Assembly (NCBI RefSeq): GCF_009905725.1
Contig: NZ_JAAAKV010000004.1
Location: 248,001 to 312,000, forward strand
Reading direction: 5' to 3'
From: Emticicia sp. CRIBPO
GTDB lineage: Bacteria > Bacteroidota > Bacteroidia > Cytophagales > Spirosomataceae
DNA: 64,000 nt
Made by a program: the position numbers and the translations under genes. Shown here one piece after another: positions 34,567 through 43,333 of the stretch; positions within the stretch are counted from its first letter, which is position 1, and each line of letters begins with the position of its first letter. A model generated the notes under the pieces. That model did no database searches. It worked only from the letters and a program-made list of their open reading frames with translations, and was not told where the DNA came from.

Positions 34567-35700
34567 TTAATCTTCTGCCTTATTCTTTAAGGCCATCAGC
34601 AGGGTATAAGCTCCTTTGCTGACAATCATTTTGTCAGCAAAAACCCCGGTATTAAGGATCGCTACATAGCCGTTTTCTTTGGTGCCGGTTTCTGCAGGGA
34701 TCATTTCAAACTGGTTTTTGCTTTTTACAGCAAATACATAGTTTTTGCCCTCGTAGCTCACTATGGCGTCTTCTTTGACAGCCCGGGTGTCGTGGCTTTT
34801 GATCTCAATTTCTGCATTCATGTACATGCCTGGCAGTAAGGTCTTATCAAAATTTTCAAAATGACAGTGTACTTCAGCCGATCTTTCCGGCGACAGGTCA
34901 CGGCTGATCAGGATGATTTTGCAAAGGTGTTTTTTATCAGGCTGATTGTTGGTGTAGGCAATCAATTGCTGACCTATTTCGAGCTTGTCGATGTCTTTTT
35001 CAAATACTTTGAGATTCAGATGGATATCGGAAGGATTGATCAGTTCAAACAACACATCTGAAGGATTGGCATATTTACCGATATTGACATTGATTTTTGA
35101 TACAAACCCGCTGATAGGAGAGTAAATGTTTACACTTTTTGACAAATTATTCACCGTCAGTCCCTGGGGATTGATGTTGATGAGTTTCAGCTTTTCTGCC
35201 AGTGCACTGAGGGCGATTTTCTGCGTATGGTATTCCATCTGCATTTGTTGCACCATTTTGTCGCTGCTGGCTTTGCTTTGATTGAGATCTTTCTGACGGT
35301 TATACTCAGCTTCCGCGTATTGCAGTCTGGCTGTTGTGGTCAGATAGTCCTGTTGCAGCTGAATGTATTGCTGGTCTTCCATTCTGGCAATGACCTGGCC
35401 TTTGCTGACATGCATTCCGGGTAGCAACTGGGTTGATTTCAGATATCCGCCCAAAGGCATACTGACAGAAACCATGTTCTGAGGCGGTACATCGATGGTG
35501 CCGCTGACTTTGATAACAGAAGAAAGATTTCTGGATTCGAGCATACCGGACTCGATACCGGCCGATTTCAGCTGGGCTTCGGATAGTGTTACGAGATTGC
35601 CTGAAACTACCGGAGCTTCAGCAGTGGTTTCGGATTCGCTCTTTTTGTTGCTGCATGAAGCCAGCAAAAGGAGAGAAAAGAAAAGAAGGGTATTTTTCAT
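34567..35700 (-). CDS. RND efflux periplasmic adaptor (CusB/CzcB-like), lipoprotein
   Basis: 377 residues from the ATG at 35700 (MKNTLLFF); the frame is open 28 codons further but those overlap the end of the pump gene. A lipobox LLLASC puts Cys at residue 16. Domains in order: beta-barrel/lipoyl part (GGYLKSTQLLPGMHVSKGQVIARM), alpha-helical hairpin (~130-190), lipoyl return (YSPISGFVSKINVNIGKYANP), beta-barrel and membrane-proximal domain. It links the inner-membrane pump to the outer-membrane channel. It is the last gene of the operon, 4 bp after the pump-channel fusion, so the set is complete without a separate TolC gene. Confidence 0.92.
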   Translation of the reverse strand: MKNTLLFFSLLLLASCSNKKSESETTAEAPVVSGNLVTLSEAQLKSAGIESGMLESRNLSSVIKVSGTIDVPPQNMVSVSMPLGGYLKSTQLLPGMHVSKGQVIARMEDQQYIQLQQDYLTTTARLQYAEAEYNRQKDLNQSKASSDKMVQQMQMEYHTQKIALSALAEKLKLININPQGLTVNNLSKSVNIYSPISGFVSKINVNIGKYANPSDVLFELINPSDIHLNLKVFEKDIDKLEIGQQLIAYTNNQPDKKHLCKIILISRDLSPERSAEVHCHFENFDKTLLPGMYMNAEIEIKSHDTRAVKEDAIVSYEGKNYVFAVKSKNQFEMIPAETGTKENGYVAILNTGVFADKMIVSKGAYTLLMALKNKAED

Positions 35701-35704
35701 GATG

Positions 35705-38700
35705 TTAGTCTTTTGAATTGAAGAAACGGAGACTGATGACACTTTCATTGAAAGCCTGCAGGGCATCCAGGTAATTGCTTTCAAGGGTGATCGACTGGTT
35801 GGTGAGCATTACCCAGTCCAGGTAGTTGATTTCCCCGGCGTTCAGTTGTTCCTGGGCCGTCAGACGGATAAGCCTGGCATTCGCCAGACCTGATTGTTCA
35901 AGGTAATCCAGGGTTTGCTGCCTGTTTTGGTATTGTACCCAGGCGTTTCCATATTGCGTTTCCAGCTCTTTTTTCTGAAGTTCAATTTGGTTTTGTGCCA
36001 CCATTTCGCCCACTTTTGAGGCGTTGATCCTTGATTTCTGAGACCTGGTGAACAAAGGAATGCCTACTGCCACCTGGGCCGAAGTGAAACGTTGGGAAGC
36101 AGAATAGACAACATTGTCGGCCCCTGTGCCCCGGATGCTCATGTTGTTGAGCCCGAAGGTAATTTCCGGCAGCAGCCTAGACTTTTCCACTCCTGTGTTG
36201 GCTTCTGCTACTCTGACCTGTTGTTCTGCCAGCTTTAGCATGGGATGTTCGTTCAGCACTCCGGCTTGAGGCCCCAAAGTCATTCTGAGGGAACCGCTCT
36301 CCGGGTCGCCGGTTGTTTCCACATTGAGTAACCACTTGAAATGGAGCCTGCTCAGTTCAATTTCCTGGCGGAGGTTTTTGAGCTGAAGCTGAATGTGCCC
36401 CAACTGAATTTCTGCCGTTGTTTTTTCAAGCACATTGCTTTCTCCTTTATCAAAACGAAGCCGAGATTTTTCAAGAAAAGCAGCATAAATGCTGTCTGCT
36501 TTTATCAGTAGTTTTTCTTTTTCCTTTAATACCACCAAAGTATAAAATGCCTGTGTCACCCACTTTTTGAGCTCGGCCTCTTTTAGTGTCGTACCGATAA
36601 GGGCTGATTTCCACTCTTCTTCCAGCCACTTTTTATGACTGGCATACACTTTCGGAAAACTGAGCGACTGTGACAGCCCAAAGCGGGTATCCGTATAGAT
36701 GCTGTTGATCCGGCCGGCCTCCAGACTTACGTTGGTGGCAGGAATATTTTTATAAGAAGCGATCAGTTTTTCCTGATAGGATGCCCTCAGGTTTTTGTCT
36801 TTGATCTCCAGGTTATTTTTCAGGGCTGTTTCGACGGCTTTCTCCAGGCTGATGGTCTGCTGGGCCCGCAGATCCGGAATCATAGCGAATAAGAGAATAG
36901 TGACGGCAATGACACCCTTCGGAGATTTTTTTATTTTACCTGTTTTTTCAAAAATCACATAAAGTACAGGCAAGACAAACAGGGTCAGGAAAGTGGCAAT
37001 CATCAGCCCGCCGATGACCACGGTGGCCAGGGGTTTCTGCACTTCTGCTCCTGCTCCGCTACTTAAAGCCATCGGAAGAAAACCTAAGGACGCCACAAAG
37101 GCGGTCATCATGACCGGTCGCAATCTGAGCTTGGTGCCCGTGATCACGATCCTGTGGAGGTTTCTCAGGCCGGACGTTTTGAGGCGGTTAAATTCGGCAA
37201 TCAATACGATCCCATTGAGAACAGCTACTCCAAAAAGAGCAATAAAACCCACCCCGGCACTGATGCTGAAAGGCATGCCTCTTAAGGCCAGCAAGAAGAT
37301 CCCCCCGATAGCTGAAAGCGGAATAGCGGTATAAATCAAAAGACCGTGCCTGACAGAACTGAATGCAAAAAACAAGAGGATAAAGATCAGGGCCAAAGAA
37401 ACCGGAACGGCCACCATAAGGCGTTTTTTTGCTTCATTGAGGTTTTCAAAAGCACCACCATAGGTGACATAATATCCTGAAGGAAGCTTGATCTGGGCCT
37501 CTACTTTTTGCTGGAGTTCATTGACAATGCTTTGGACGTCCCTGTTCCTGATGTTGAAACCGATGATGATCCTGCGTTTGGCGTCTTCCCGTTGTATCTG
37601 GTTAGGGCCGGTTTTGATGGCTACGTCTGCGAGTTGATATAGAGGAATCTGGGTGCCCTGCGGGGTTGGAATGAGGAGATTCTGTACGTCTTCGATGCTT
37701 TTTCTGCCCTGATCCTGAAGTCTGACCACCAGGCCGAAACGTTTTTCGCCTTCAAAGACCAAGCCTGTGTTCTGACCCGCAAAAGCCGAATTGACGATTT
37801 TGTTAATGTCAACGATGTTCAGATTATACTGGGCTATACTAGCCTGTTTAAATTCTATGACGATTTGTTCCATTCCAGTGACTGGTTCTACATATAGATT
37901 CTGACTACCTTCCACTGTATTGACGATCTTACCCAGTCGCTGGGCATAATGGGCGAGCGTGTCCAGGTTTTCACCGAAAATCTTGCAGACGACATCCTGT
38001 CTTGCCCCGGTCATCAGCTCATTGAAACGCATCTGGACAGGAAACTGGAAACCGACCGTTACTCCCGGCACGTCGGCGAGGGCTTCGGTCATTTTTTCCG
38101 CCAATTCATTGAAGGTTTTGGCGGAAGTCCACTCTTCTTTATTTTTAAGAATCACCATCATGTCACTGGCCTCCATGGCCATCGGGTCGGTGGGAACCTC
38201 CCCACTTCCGATTTTGGTTACTACTTTTTCAACTTCCGGGAAACGGGTTTTCAGAATGTGGGCTGTTTTCTGGGTCGATTCGATGGTGGTGTTGAGGTTA
38301 CTTCCGGTCAGTACGCGTGTTTCGACCGCAAAATCGCCCTCTTCCAGGGCAGGAATGAACTCACCGCCAAGGGTACCGAGCACCAGCAATGCCGAAACGA
38401 AAAGAGCAAGCACCACACCAATCACTATTTTCGGGAATTTGAGAATCCGGAAAATAGCCTTCTGATAGGCATTTTCGATTTTAGCCATGATTCTGTCCGA
38501 CAGATTAGCCTCATGCTTGATTTTCTTAGTCAGCACCCAGGCACTCATCATCGGGATGTAAGTCAGAGAAAGAATAAATGCTCCCAGTAAGGCAAAAGCC
38601 ACGGTTTGTGCCATGGGTTTGAACATCTTACCTTCGATACCATGAAGGGTGAAAATAGGAAGGTAGACGATCAGGATAATCACCTGGCCGAAAACGGCAG

Positions 38701-40051
38701 AGTTCATCATCTTACTGGCGGAAAGATTGACCTGGTGATCCATTTCATCCTGAGAAAGGTGATCGCGGCGGGTAAATTGCTTACTATGCGACAACTGGTG
38801 CATGACGGCCTCGACGATGATCACAGCCCCGTCCACGATCAGTCCGAAATCCAGGGCTCCCAGACTCATCAGGTTGCCGCTGACGCCAAACTGGTTCATC
38901 AGGATAATGGCAAACAACATAGATAAAGGTATGACGGAAGCAACCAGCAGACCCGCCCTGAAATTTCCGAGAAACAATACCAGGATAAAAACGACGATCA
39001 ATGCTCCTTCCAGCAGGTTTTTCTCAACGGTACCAATGGCATTTTCCACCATCTTGGTGCGGTCAAGGAACGGCTCGATGATTACCCCCTCCGGCAACGT
39101 TTTTTGTATCTGGGCCACTCTTTCCTTTACATTTTTGATGACCTGGTTGCTGTTGGCTCCCTTGAGCATCATGACTACCGCTCCGGAAACTTCTCCCTGG
39201 TCATTGTAACACAAGGCTCCGTAGCGGGTCGCATGACCGATGTTCACCTGGGCCACATCCCTGATAAAGAGGGGGTTGCCACCCCGGGTAGATTTGACAG
39301 AGATGTTCTCTATGTCTTCTTTGTTTTTGATCAGTCCTTCTGTCCGGATAAAAAGAACGGCGGGACCTTTTTCGATGTAAGCTCCCCCGGTATTCTGATT
39401 GTTCTTTTCCAGGGCTCCGAAAACGTCGGATATACTCAGGCCATAAGCCTGCAACTGCTGAGGATTGACGGCAATTTCATATTGTTTGAGTTTACCGCCA
39501 AAACTGCTGACTTCAGCCACACCTTCCACGCCGAGCAATTGGCGGCGAACGATCCAGTCCTGGATGGTCCGGAGTTCTGTAGCATCAAATTTATTTTCAT
39601 ACCCAGCCTTTGGTCTGACGACATACTGGTAGATTTCGCCGAGACCGGTGGAAATCGGCCCGAGTTCAGGTACACCGATGCCGGGAGGAATTTCCGTCTG
39701 CACTTTCTGAAGCCGTTCAGCCACCTGCTGTCTGGCCCAGTAAATGTCAATGTCGTCTTCAAACACAATGGTGACCAATGACAAACCGAAGCGGGAAAAA
39801 CTACGGATTTCTTTGAGTCCGTGAATATTGCTGTTGGCCTGTTCAACCGGAAAGGTAACCAGGCGTTCGATATCCGTAGCTCCGAAAGAAGGGGCGATGG
39901 TAATGACCTGTACCTGGTTATTAGTGATATCAGGTACGGCATCTATAGGCAATCTGGTGGTTTCATAGGCACCATATCCTATCAGGGCCAGCGTAAACAG
40001 CCCGATGATGAGTTTATTCCGGATGGAAAACCCAATGATTTTGTTTAACAT
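35705..40051 (-). CDS. CusA/CzcA-family heavy-metal RND pump fused to a TolC-like outer-membrane channel
   Basis: 1448 residues. Residues ~1-1040 are a heavy-metal-efflux RND transporter with twelve membrane helices; helix 4 carries the HME signature LDFGLIVDGAVIIVEA with the proton-relay Asp residues. After the last RND helix a basic stretch (KKSPKG) leads to a second signal-like helix (VTILLFAMIPDLRAQQ, ~1065-1085) and then an outer-membrane efflux protein (TolC/OEP) of ~360 residues with paired coiled-coil regions. The fusion is found in many Bacteroidota. The LRAQQ site looks like a signal-peptidase cleavage site, so the polypeptide may be cut into two. The exact metal (Cu, Ag, Co, Zn or Cd) cannot be told. 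Confidence 0.93.
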   Translation of the reverse strand: MLNKIIGFSIRNKLIIGLFTLALIGYGAYETTRLPIDAVPDITNNQVQVITIAPSFGATDIERLVTFPVEQANSNIHGLKEIRSFSRFGLSLVTIVFEDDIDIYWARQQVAERLQKVQTEIPPGIGVPELGPISTGLGEIYQYVVRPKAGYENKFDATELRTIQDWIVRRQLLGVEGVAEVSSFGGKLKQYEIAVNPQQLQAYGLSISDVFGALEKNNQNTGGAYIEKGPAVLFIRTEGLIKNKEDIENISVKSTRGGNPLFIRDVAQVNIGHATRYGALCYNDQGEVSGAVVMMLKGANSNQVIKNVKERVAQIQKTLPEGVIIEPFLDRTKMVENAIGTVEKNLLEGALIVVFILVLFLGNFRAGLLVASVIPLSMLFAIILMNQFGVSGNLMSLGALDFGLIVDGAVIIVEAVMHQLSHSKQFTRRDHLSQDEMDHQVNLSASKMMNSAVFGQVIILIVYLPIFTLHGIEGKMFKPMAQTVAFALLGAFILSLTYIPMMSAWVLTKKIKHEANLSDRIMAKIENAYQKAIFRILKFPKIVIGVVLALFVSALLVLGTLGGEFIPALEEGDFAVETRVLTGSNLNTTIESTQKTAHILKTRFPEVEKVVTKIGSGEVPTDPMAMEASDMMVILKNKEEWTSAKTFNELAEKMTEALADVPGVTVGFQFPVQMRFNELMTGARQDVVCKIFGENLDTLAHYAQRLGKIVNTVEGSQNLYVEPVTGMEQIVIEFKQASIAQYNLNIVDINKIVNSAFAGQNTGLVFEGEKRFGLVVRLQDQGRKSIEDVQNLLIPTPQGTQIPLYQLADVAIKTGPNQIQREDAKRRIIIGFNIRNRDVQSIVNELQQKVEAQIKLPSGYYVTYGGAFENLNEAKKRLMVAVPVSLALIFILLFFAFSSVRHGLLIYTAIPLSAIGGIFLLALRGMPFSISAGVGFIALFGVAVLNGIVLIAEFNRLKTSGLRNLHRIVITGTKLRLRPVMMTAFVASLGFLPMALSSGAGAEVQKPLATVVIGGLMIATFLTLFVLPVLYVIFEKTGKIKKSPKGVIAVTILLFAMIPDLRAQQTISLEKAVETALKNNLEIKDKNLRASYQEKLIASYKNIPATNVSLEAGRINSIYTDTRFGLSQSLSFPKVYASHKKWLEEEWKSALIGTTLKEAELKKWVTQAFYTLVVLKEKEKLLIKADSIYAAFLEKSRLRFDKGESNVLEKTTAEIQLGHIQLQLKNLRQEIELSRLHFKWLLNVETTGDPESGSLRMTLGPQAGVLNEHPMLKLAEQQVRVAEANTGVEKSRLLPEITFGLNNMSIRGTGADNVVYSASQRFTSAQVAVGIPLFTRSQKSRINASKVGEMVAQNQIELQKKELETQYGNAWVQYQNRQQTLDYLEQSGLANARLIRLTAQEQLNAGEINYLDWVMLTNQSITLESNYLDALQAFNESVISLRFFNSKD

Positions 40052-40136
40052 GTGTCTGTCGATTTTTGAGAATAGAAAAAATACACGAAATCACAAGCAC
40101 CTTGTGGTGTTTGCCATCATGATCAGATCAAAAAAA

Positions 40137-40532
40137 TCAACAGAACTTAGGAGGCTGCCAGATGTTGGAAGAGTAGGAAGAGGGGATAAATACCTTTTCA
40201 TAAATGGTGCAGGTAGTTAAACCTATGGCAACGGCATCAGCAGGTAAATGCAGAATGGTGGTCACCGGCTCTGCAATAAAGGCCAGAATATTTAAGGTGA
40301 TATAACCATCATTTGATTTGAAAGGAAGCTGCATATCTTTCGCATCATCATCGTCTCTGAGATCGTCACCAAAATAATGAAGGGTCATAAACTCCCAAAC
40401 CGTAAGATTATGGTTAAGTCCCCTGTGTTCAATATAATGCTCGACAAAAAAAGGAATTTTAAGCAACTGATAGAGTTCAGTTGTAGAAATCAGGTAAACT
40501 GACAATAATGATATGGAGATCCATTTTTTCAC
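40137..40532 (-). CDS. hypothetical protein heading the metal-efflux operon
   Basis: 131 residues. A short N-terminal hydrophobic stretch (signal peptide or anchor, ~4-20), then LLKIPFFVEHYIEH, an acidic loop (DDLRDDDDAKD), DGYITLN and a C-terminal IWQPPKFC. Proteins of this size with the FVEHY..H and W-PPKF motifs are frequently encoded in Bacteroidota beside RND or other metal exporters; I know of no assigned function. The conserved His, Asp and terminal Cys would suit metal binding (inference). It is 85 bp upstream of the pump gene and in the same direction, so probably the first gene of that operon. Confidence 0.7.
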   Translation of the reverse strand: MKKWISISLLSVYLISTTELYQLLKIPFFVEHYIEHRGLNHNLTVWEFMTLHYFGDDLRDDDDAKDMQLPFKSNDGYITLNILAFIAEPVTTILHLPADAVAIGLTTCTIYEKVFIPSSYSSNIWQPPKFC

Positions 40533-40666
40533 CAGCTCAAAAATAAGGTGAAAATCATGTTTTTACAAGCGATAGCAGACAAAATAGCTTAGAATATGGG
40601 ATCAAAACCCGGTGTCCGGAGTTTTGGTATCCGTAAAATGCAATGGGCAGCTATTTAAAAAGGGTT

Positions 40667-40900
40667 TTACTTATCTTCATTCATAAAATAACTCAAAGCC
40701 CCGCTCGGGCATCTTTGTACCTGGGTGATGATTTTCTCCGTGGGAGCACCTTCCGGCACGATCCAGGGTTTTTCTCTGGGTTTAAATACTTCCGGGAGGG
40801 CAGCTTCGCCTCTCCAGCAGATGGTCGAATGAATACACATGGAAGGTTTCCAGACGATGGTTACTTCTCCGTTGCTGTATTTTTTAGTGATGTCTTTCAT
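40667..40900 (-). CDS. YjdI-like (4Fe-4S) mono-cluster protein
   Basis: 77 residues, the DUF1271/Fer4_19 family. Two cysteines sit in MCIHSTICWRG, another in QRCPSGAL, and VWKPSMC is typical of the N-terminus. Expected to bind one Fe-S cluster; the role is not known. Its start codon overlaps the stop of the upstream OsmC gene by 4 bp (ATGA type), a sign of translational coupling. SRPBCC, OsmC and YjdI form a compact three-gene leftward operon at 40667-41748. Confidence 0.85.
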   Translation of the reverse strand: MKDITKKYSNGEVTIVWKPSMCIHSTICWRGEAALPEVFKPREKPWIVPEGAPTEKIITQVQRCPSGALSYFMNEDK

Positions 40901-41289
40901 TGCAGTCCGGTATTGATGAGTATGGGGTTACTGAGTGTTTTATGAATGAAACATTGATTGGCAATCTGGAGCAGACGTTCTCTTTGTTCGTCTGTCAGGT
41001 CACCTTTCAGGCTTATTTCACGGTTGATCCTTGAAATGTTCAGGGCCTGATCTCTTTCGAAAGTTACAATGGTTTCCACACTTTCCAAAGGAAAATTTTT
41101 CCGGTCGGCGTACATCCTCAGGGTAACGGAAGTGCAGGTGCCCAGGGCAGAGGCGAGTAGTTCGGATGGCGAAAATCCAAGGTCTGTCCCTCCGTTTTCG
41201 ACAGGCTCATCGGCGATGAGCTGGTGATTATGGGCTGTGAGTGTCGTCTGATAATGTTCTTTACCGATGTTTGCTTTGATAGTGGCCAT
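40897..41289 (-). CDS. OsmC-family protein
   Basis: 130 residues of the OsmC/Ohr fold. The peroxidatic Cys lies in LGTCTSVTLRMYADRK near residue 52 and the resolving Cys in IANQCFIHKTLSNP near 110; the GTDLGFSPSELLASALG stretch is characteristic. OsmC proteins reduce organic hydroperoxides or act on thiols. It overlaps the YjdI gene by 4 bp and follows the SRPBCC gene by 9 bp, so the three are co-expressed. Oxidative or electrophile stress is the likely theme. Confidence 0.88.
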   Translation of the reverse strand: MATIKANIGKEHYQTTLTAHNHQLIADEPVENGGTDLGFSPSELLASALGTCTSVTLRMYADRKNFPLESVETIVTFERDQALNISRINREISLKGDLTDEQRERLLQIANQCFIHKTLSNPILINTGLQ

Positions 41290-41298
41290 GTTTTTGGG

Positions 41299-41748
41299 TT
41301 ATAAACTTTCTGATAATTCCTTGATTTTACGGGCGGAGGTTTCTGCAAATTCAACCGAGGCCTGGTGATACTCCTCTGCCTTGGGCAGGGGCGAAAAATC
41401 TCCGATGGTGATCAGCAGGATGGTTTCTCCCTGCCCGGCTTTTAACTCATATGCATAGGAAACGTCATAGGCTTCTGGTGCCAGGGCCACTTTCGGAAGA
41501 TAAAGACCAAACTTCAGCAAATGAGGAGGCTCAAAAACTGTGACGGTCATTTTTGAATAGCCTATCCATTCAATCACCGAACCCAGGGCCACTGTCTCTT
41601 CCTCAAAATCTTCCGGAACCTCGTCCCATTGCCTGATATACTTCGTTTTTGACAATACTTCCCATACTTTATCTGCCGGGGCATGTATAATGATGGAATG
41701 ACTTACGATCGATGGAGCACTCATGTTTTTGTCATTGATGATATCCAA
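41299..41748 (-). CDS. SRPBCC/START-like domain protein (AHSA1/polyketide-cyclase type)
   Basis: 149 residues. The fold is indicated by SHSIIIHAPADKVWEVLSKTKYIRQWDEVPEDF at the N-terminus region (positions ~15-48), the middle strands VIEWIGYSKMTVTVFEPPHLL and a long C-terminal helix ending LSESL. These domains bind small hydrophobic ligands or act as cochaperone-like modules; no catalytic residues can be assigned. First gene of the SRPBCC-OsmC-YjdI operon. Confidence 0.8.
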   Translation of the reverse strand: MDIINDKNMSAPSIVSHSIIIHAPADKVWEVLSKTKYIRQWDEVPEDFEEETVALGSVIEWIGYSKMTVTVFEPPHLLKFGLYLPKVALAPEAYDVSYAYELKAGQGETILLITIGDFSPLPKAEEYHQASVEFAETSARKIKELSESL

Positions 41749-41788
41749 AGATCGTAAAAAACAGGAACTAAGTAAAGAGGAAAAGGAG

Positions 41789-43222
41789 TTATTTCCGGCT
41801 CTGTAAATCCTTCACTATAAATTTAATCCACTGATCCTGGGGTAGATTGACTTTTACCTGCGGTGCAAACCCGGTTTGATCAATCGGATGGGTATCTGTC
41901 CAGTTCGATTTTGAGTTGGGAATGGTCAGGTAGAACTGTTTCAGCGGGAGTGGCGTCGGGACAGACATGCCCTCATAGTCCATCATGCCCACGGTATTGA
42001 GACCGTAGGTTGTGGTCTTTTTACTCTGCCTGGACAAATAAAAAAAGTATTCGGCTGAGCTTCCGCATAAGTCATCGACGATCAGGGCGATTTTTTTGGG
42101 ATACCGGGTTATTGAATCCAGGGGAATCGTCACACCCGGGGTTTCGTAAAAGGTCTTTTTGGTTACGGGGATTTCTTCATAGGCTTTTGTGAGAGAAGCC
42201 ATGTAGCTGTCTGTAAAATACTTTTTCATTTCTGCCGGAACGGGATTTTTGACTGTCGGTTCCATCTCTGCAATTTTCATTTTTACGTTGTCTTCCGAGA
42301 TTCTCAGAAAACTGTTACCCTGAGCCACCGGGTTGGTCATAAAATAAGGGAGAAAGTAAATCCAGCCGGTATTGCCGCCGCCGTTTCCCCGCAGGTCCAC
42401 AATCAGGTTTTCAGTTTTCCTGATCAGGGCATCATTTTTATTGACCAACGCTTCAATTTTATTGTCGTTGTTCATGAAAGTGGGAATTTTGAGCAAGGTC
42501 GTTTTCGCGTCAACCTGCTGAAAGTCAAGGCCGTTGTTGTTGTTCGCCCACAAGCTTAACTCTTTCTCTTCGGCGGCTGTCATTGTTTTCGGATATATCT
42601 TGCCCCAAAGTTCAAAATTCCAGAGCTGAAGCAGATTTCCACGTTGTTTGGCGAATCTTTCAGTACTCGTAAAAACATTGTACTGATTCAGTGAAAAACC
42701 TTTGGCGTGCCTGGTCAAAGTGAAATAAACGAGGCCCTGCTTCAGGTCTTTCCTGCTTGTTTCGAGAATAATTGCTTTGAATACGTCTTTTGAGGTTTTC
42801 TTAACTGCCAGCTGAATGGATGAGTCGGGGCTGATCCACACACCTTCCACAGGATCAAGGCCCTTCACATCAAAATAATTCCTGCTGATGGTGACAAACT
42901 CTTCAGTGGCATCTTCACGGTTCCGGTAATTAAATCCGAAGTGTTTGTCTTTAAAAAATTTAATGTATTCAGAAATGATGTAAAAGCATTTTTTGGCGGA
43001 GGTTTCCGGAGCGGCTTTTTCCTTCAGTTTCTTTACGAGGGTTTCATACGCCGGGCGGGTCTTGGTGTTTATTTTTGTCGGGAAACCTGCGTAGTTCAGT
43101 TCTGTTTTTTGTATCGTAATGTCAAGGTTTTCAAGGCATTGGCATTGAAGGTCTTTCTGGCTGTAGGCAGATAAAGTAAAAGTCAGACAGGCGAAAAGCA
43201 TGCCGGTAAAGCGTAATTTCAT
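41789..43222 (-). CDS. S41-family (C-terminal processing type) peptidase, exported
   Basis: 477 residues with a signal peptide (1-21, ending AYSQ) and an early cysteine pair (CQCLENL). The protease core is the S41 fold: NLIVDLRGNGGGNTG near 278-292 and the catalytic Ser in DLCGSSAEYFFYLS near residue 388, with the supporting Lys/Gln region after it. There is no clear PDZ domain, and residues ~30-230 are an uncharacterised N-terminal domain. Similar to the retail/interphotoreceptor-like S41 proteins frequent in Bacteroidota. It is likely periplasmic. Upstream lies a 10-bp hairpin (43281-43307) and the GH32 gene, so it may have its own promoter. Confidence 0.85.
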   Translation of the reverse strand: MKLRFTGMLFACLTFTLSAYSQKDLQCQCLENLDITIQKTELNYAGFPTKINTKTRPAYETLVKKLKEKAAPETSAKKCFYIISEYIKFFKDKHFGFNYRNREDATEEFVTISRNYFDVKGLDPVEGVWISPDSSIQLAVKKTSKDVFKAIILETSRKDLKQGLVYFTLTRHAKGFSLNQYNVFTSTERFAKQRGNLLQLWNFELWGKIYPKTMTAAEEKELSLWANNNNGLDFQQVDAKTTLLKIPTFMNNDNKIEALVNKNDALIRKTENLIVDLRGNGGGNTGWIYFLPYFMTNPVAQGNSFLRISEDNVKMKIAEMEPTVKNPVPAEMKKYFTDSYMASLTKAYEEIPVTKKTFYETPGVTIPLDSITRYPKKIALIVDDLCGSSAEYFFYLSRQSKKTTTYGLNTVGMMDYEGMSVPTPLPLKQFYLTIPNSKSNWTDTHPIDQTGFAPQVKVNLPQDQWIKFIVKDLQSRK

Positions 43223-43280
43223 ATGATTTTTTTATAAGGTTGTACAACTGCAGGTGGCAAGATAGCAAAATGATGTAATT

Positions 43281-43307
43281 CTTCAAACGTCCGTTGAACG
43301 TTTGAAG
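43281..43307. terminator. 10-bp perfect hairpin between GH32 and S41 genes
   Basis: CTTCAAACGT-CCGTTGA-ACGTTTGAAG. It lies 26 bp past the GH32 stop and 58 bp before the S41 start (both leftward). It could end GH32 transcripts; lacking a long T-run on the minus strand, it could instead be an operator for the S41 gene. Confidence 0.5.
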
Positions 43308-43333
43308 GAGAGATTATTTTACAAAATGAGCTG

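Noticed and set aside
34567-35784. Longer start for the RND adaptor at 35784
   Set aside because: The extra 28 residues overlap the pump gene and would place the clear lipoprotein signal peptide internally.
37949-38590. Long antisense open frames within the RND pump gene (also at 38606-39781)
   Set aside because: They run antisense to conserved pump-domain codons and show no family features; they are typical shadow frames.
40643-40945. A rightward 100-residue frame over the YjdI and OsmC genes
   Set aside because: It is antisense to two well-recognised genes and has no recognisable motif of its own.
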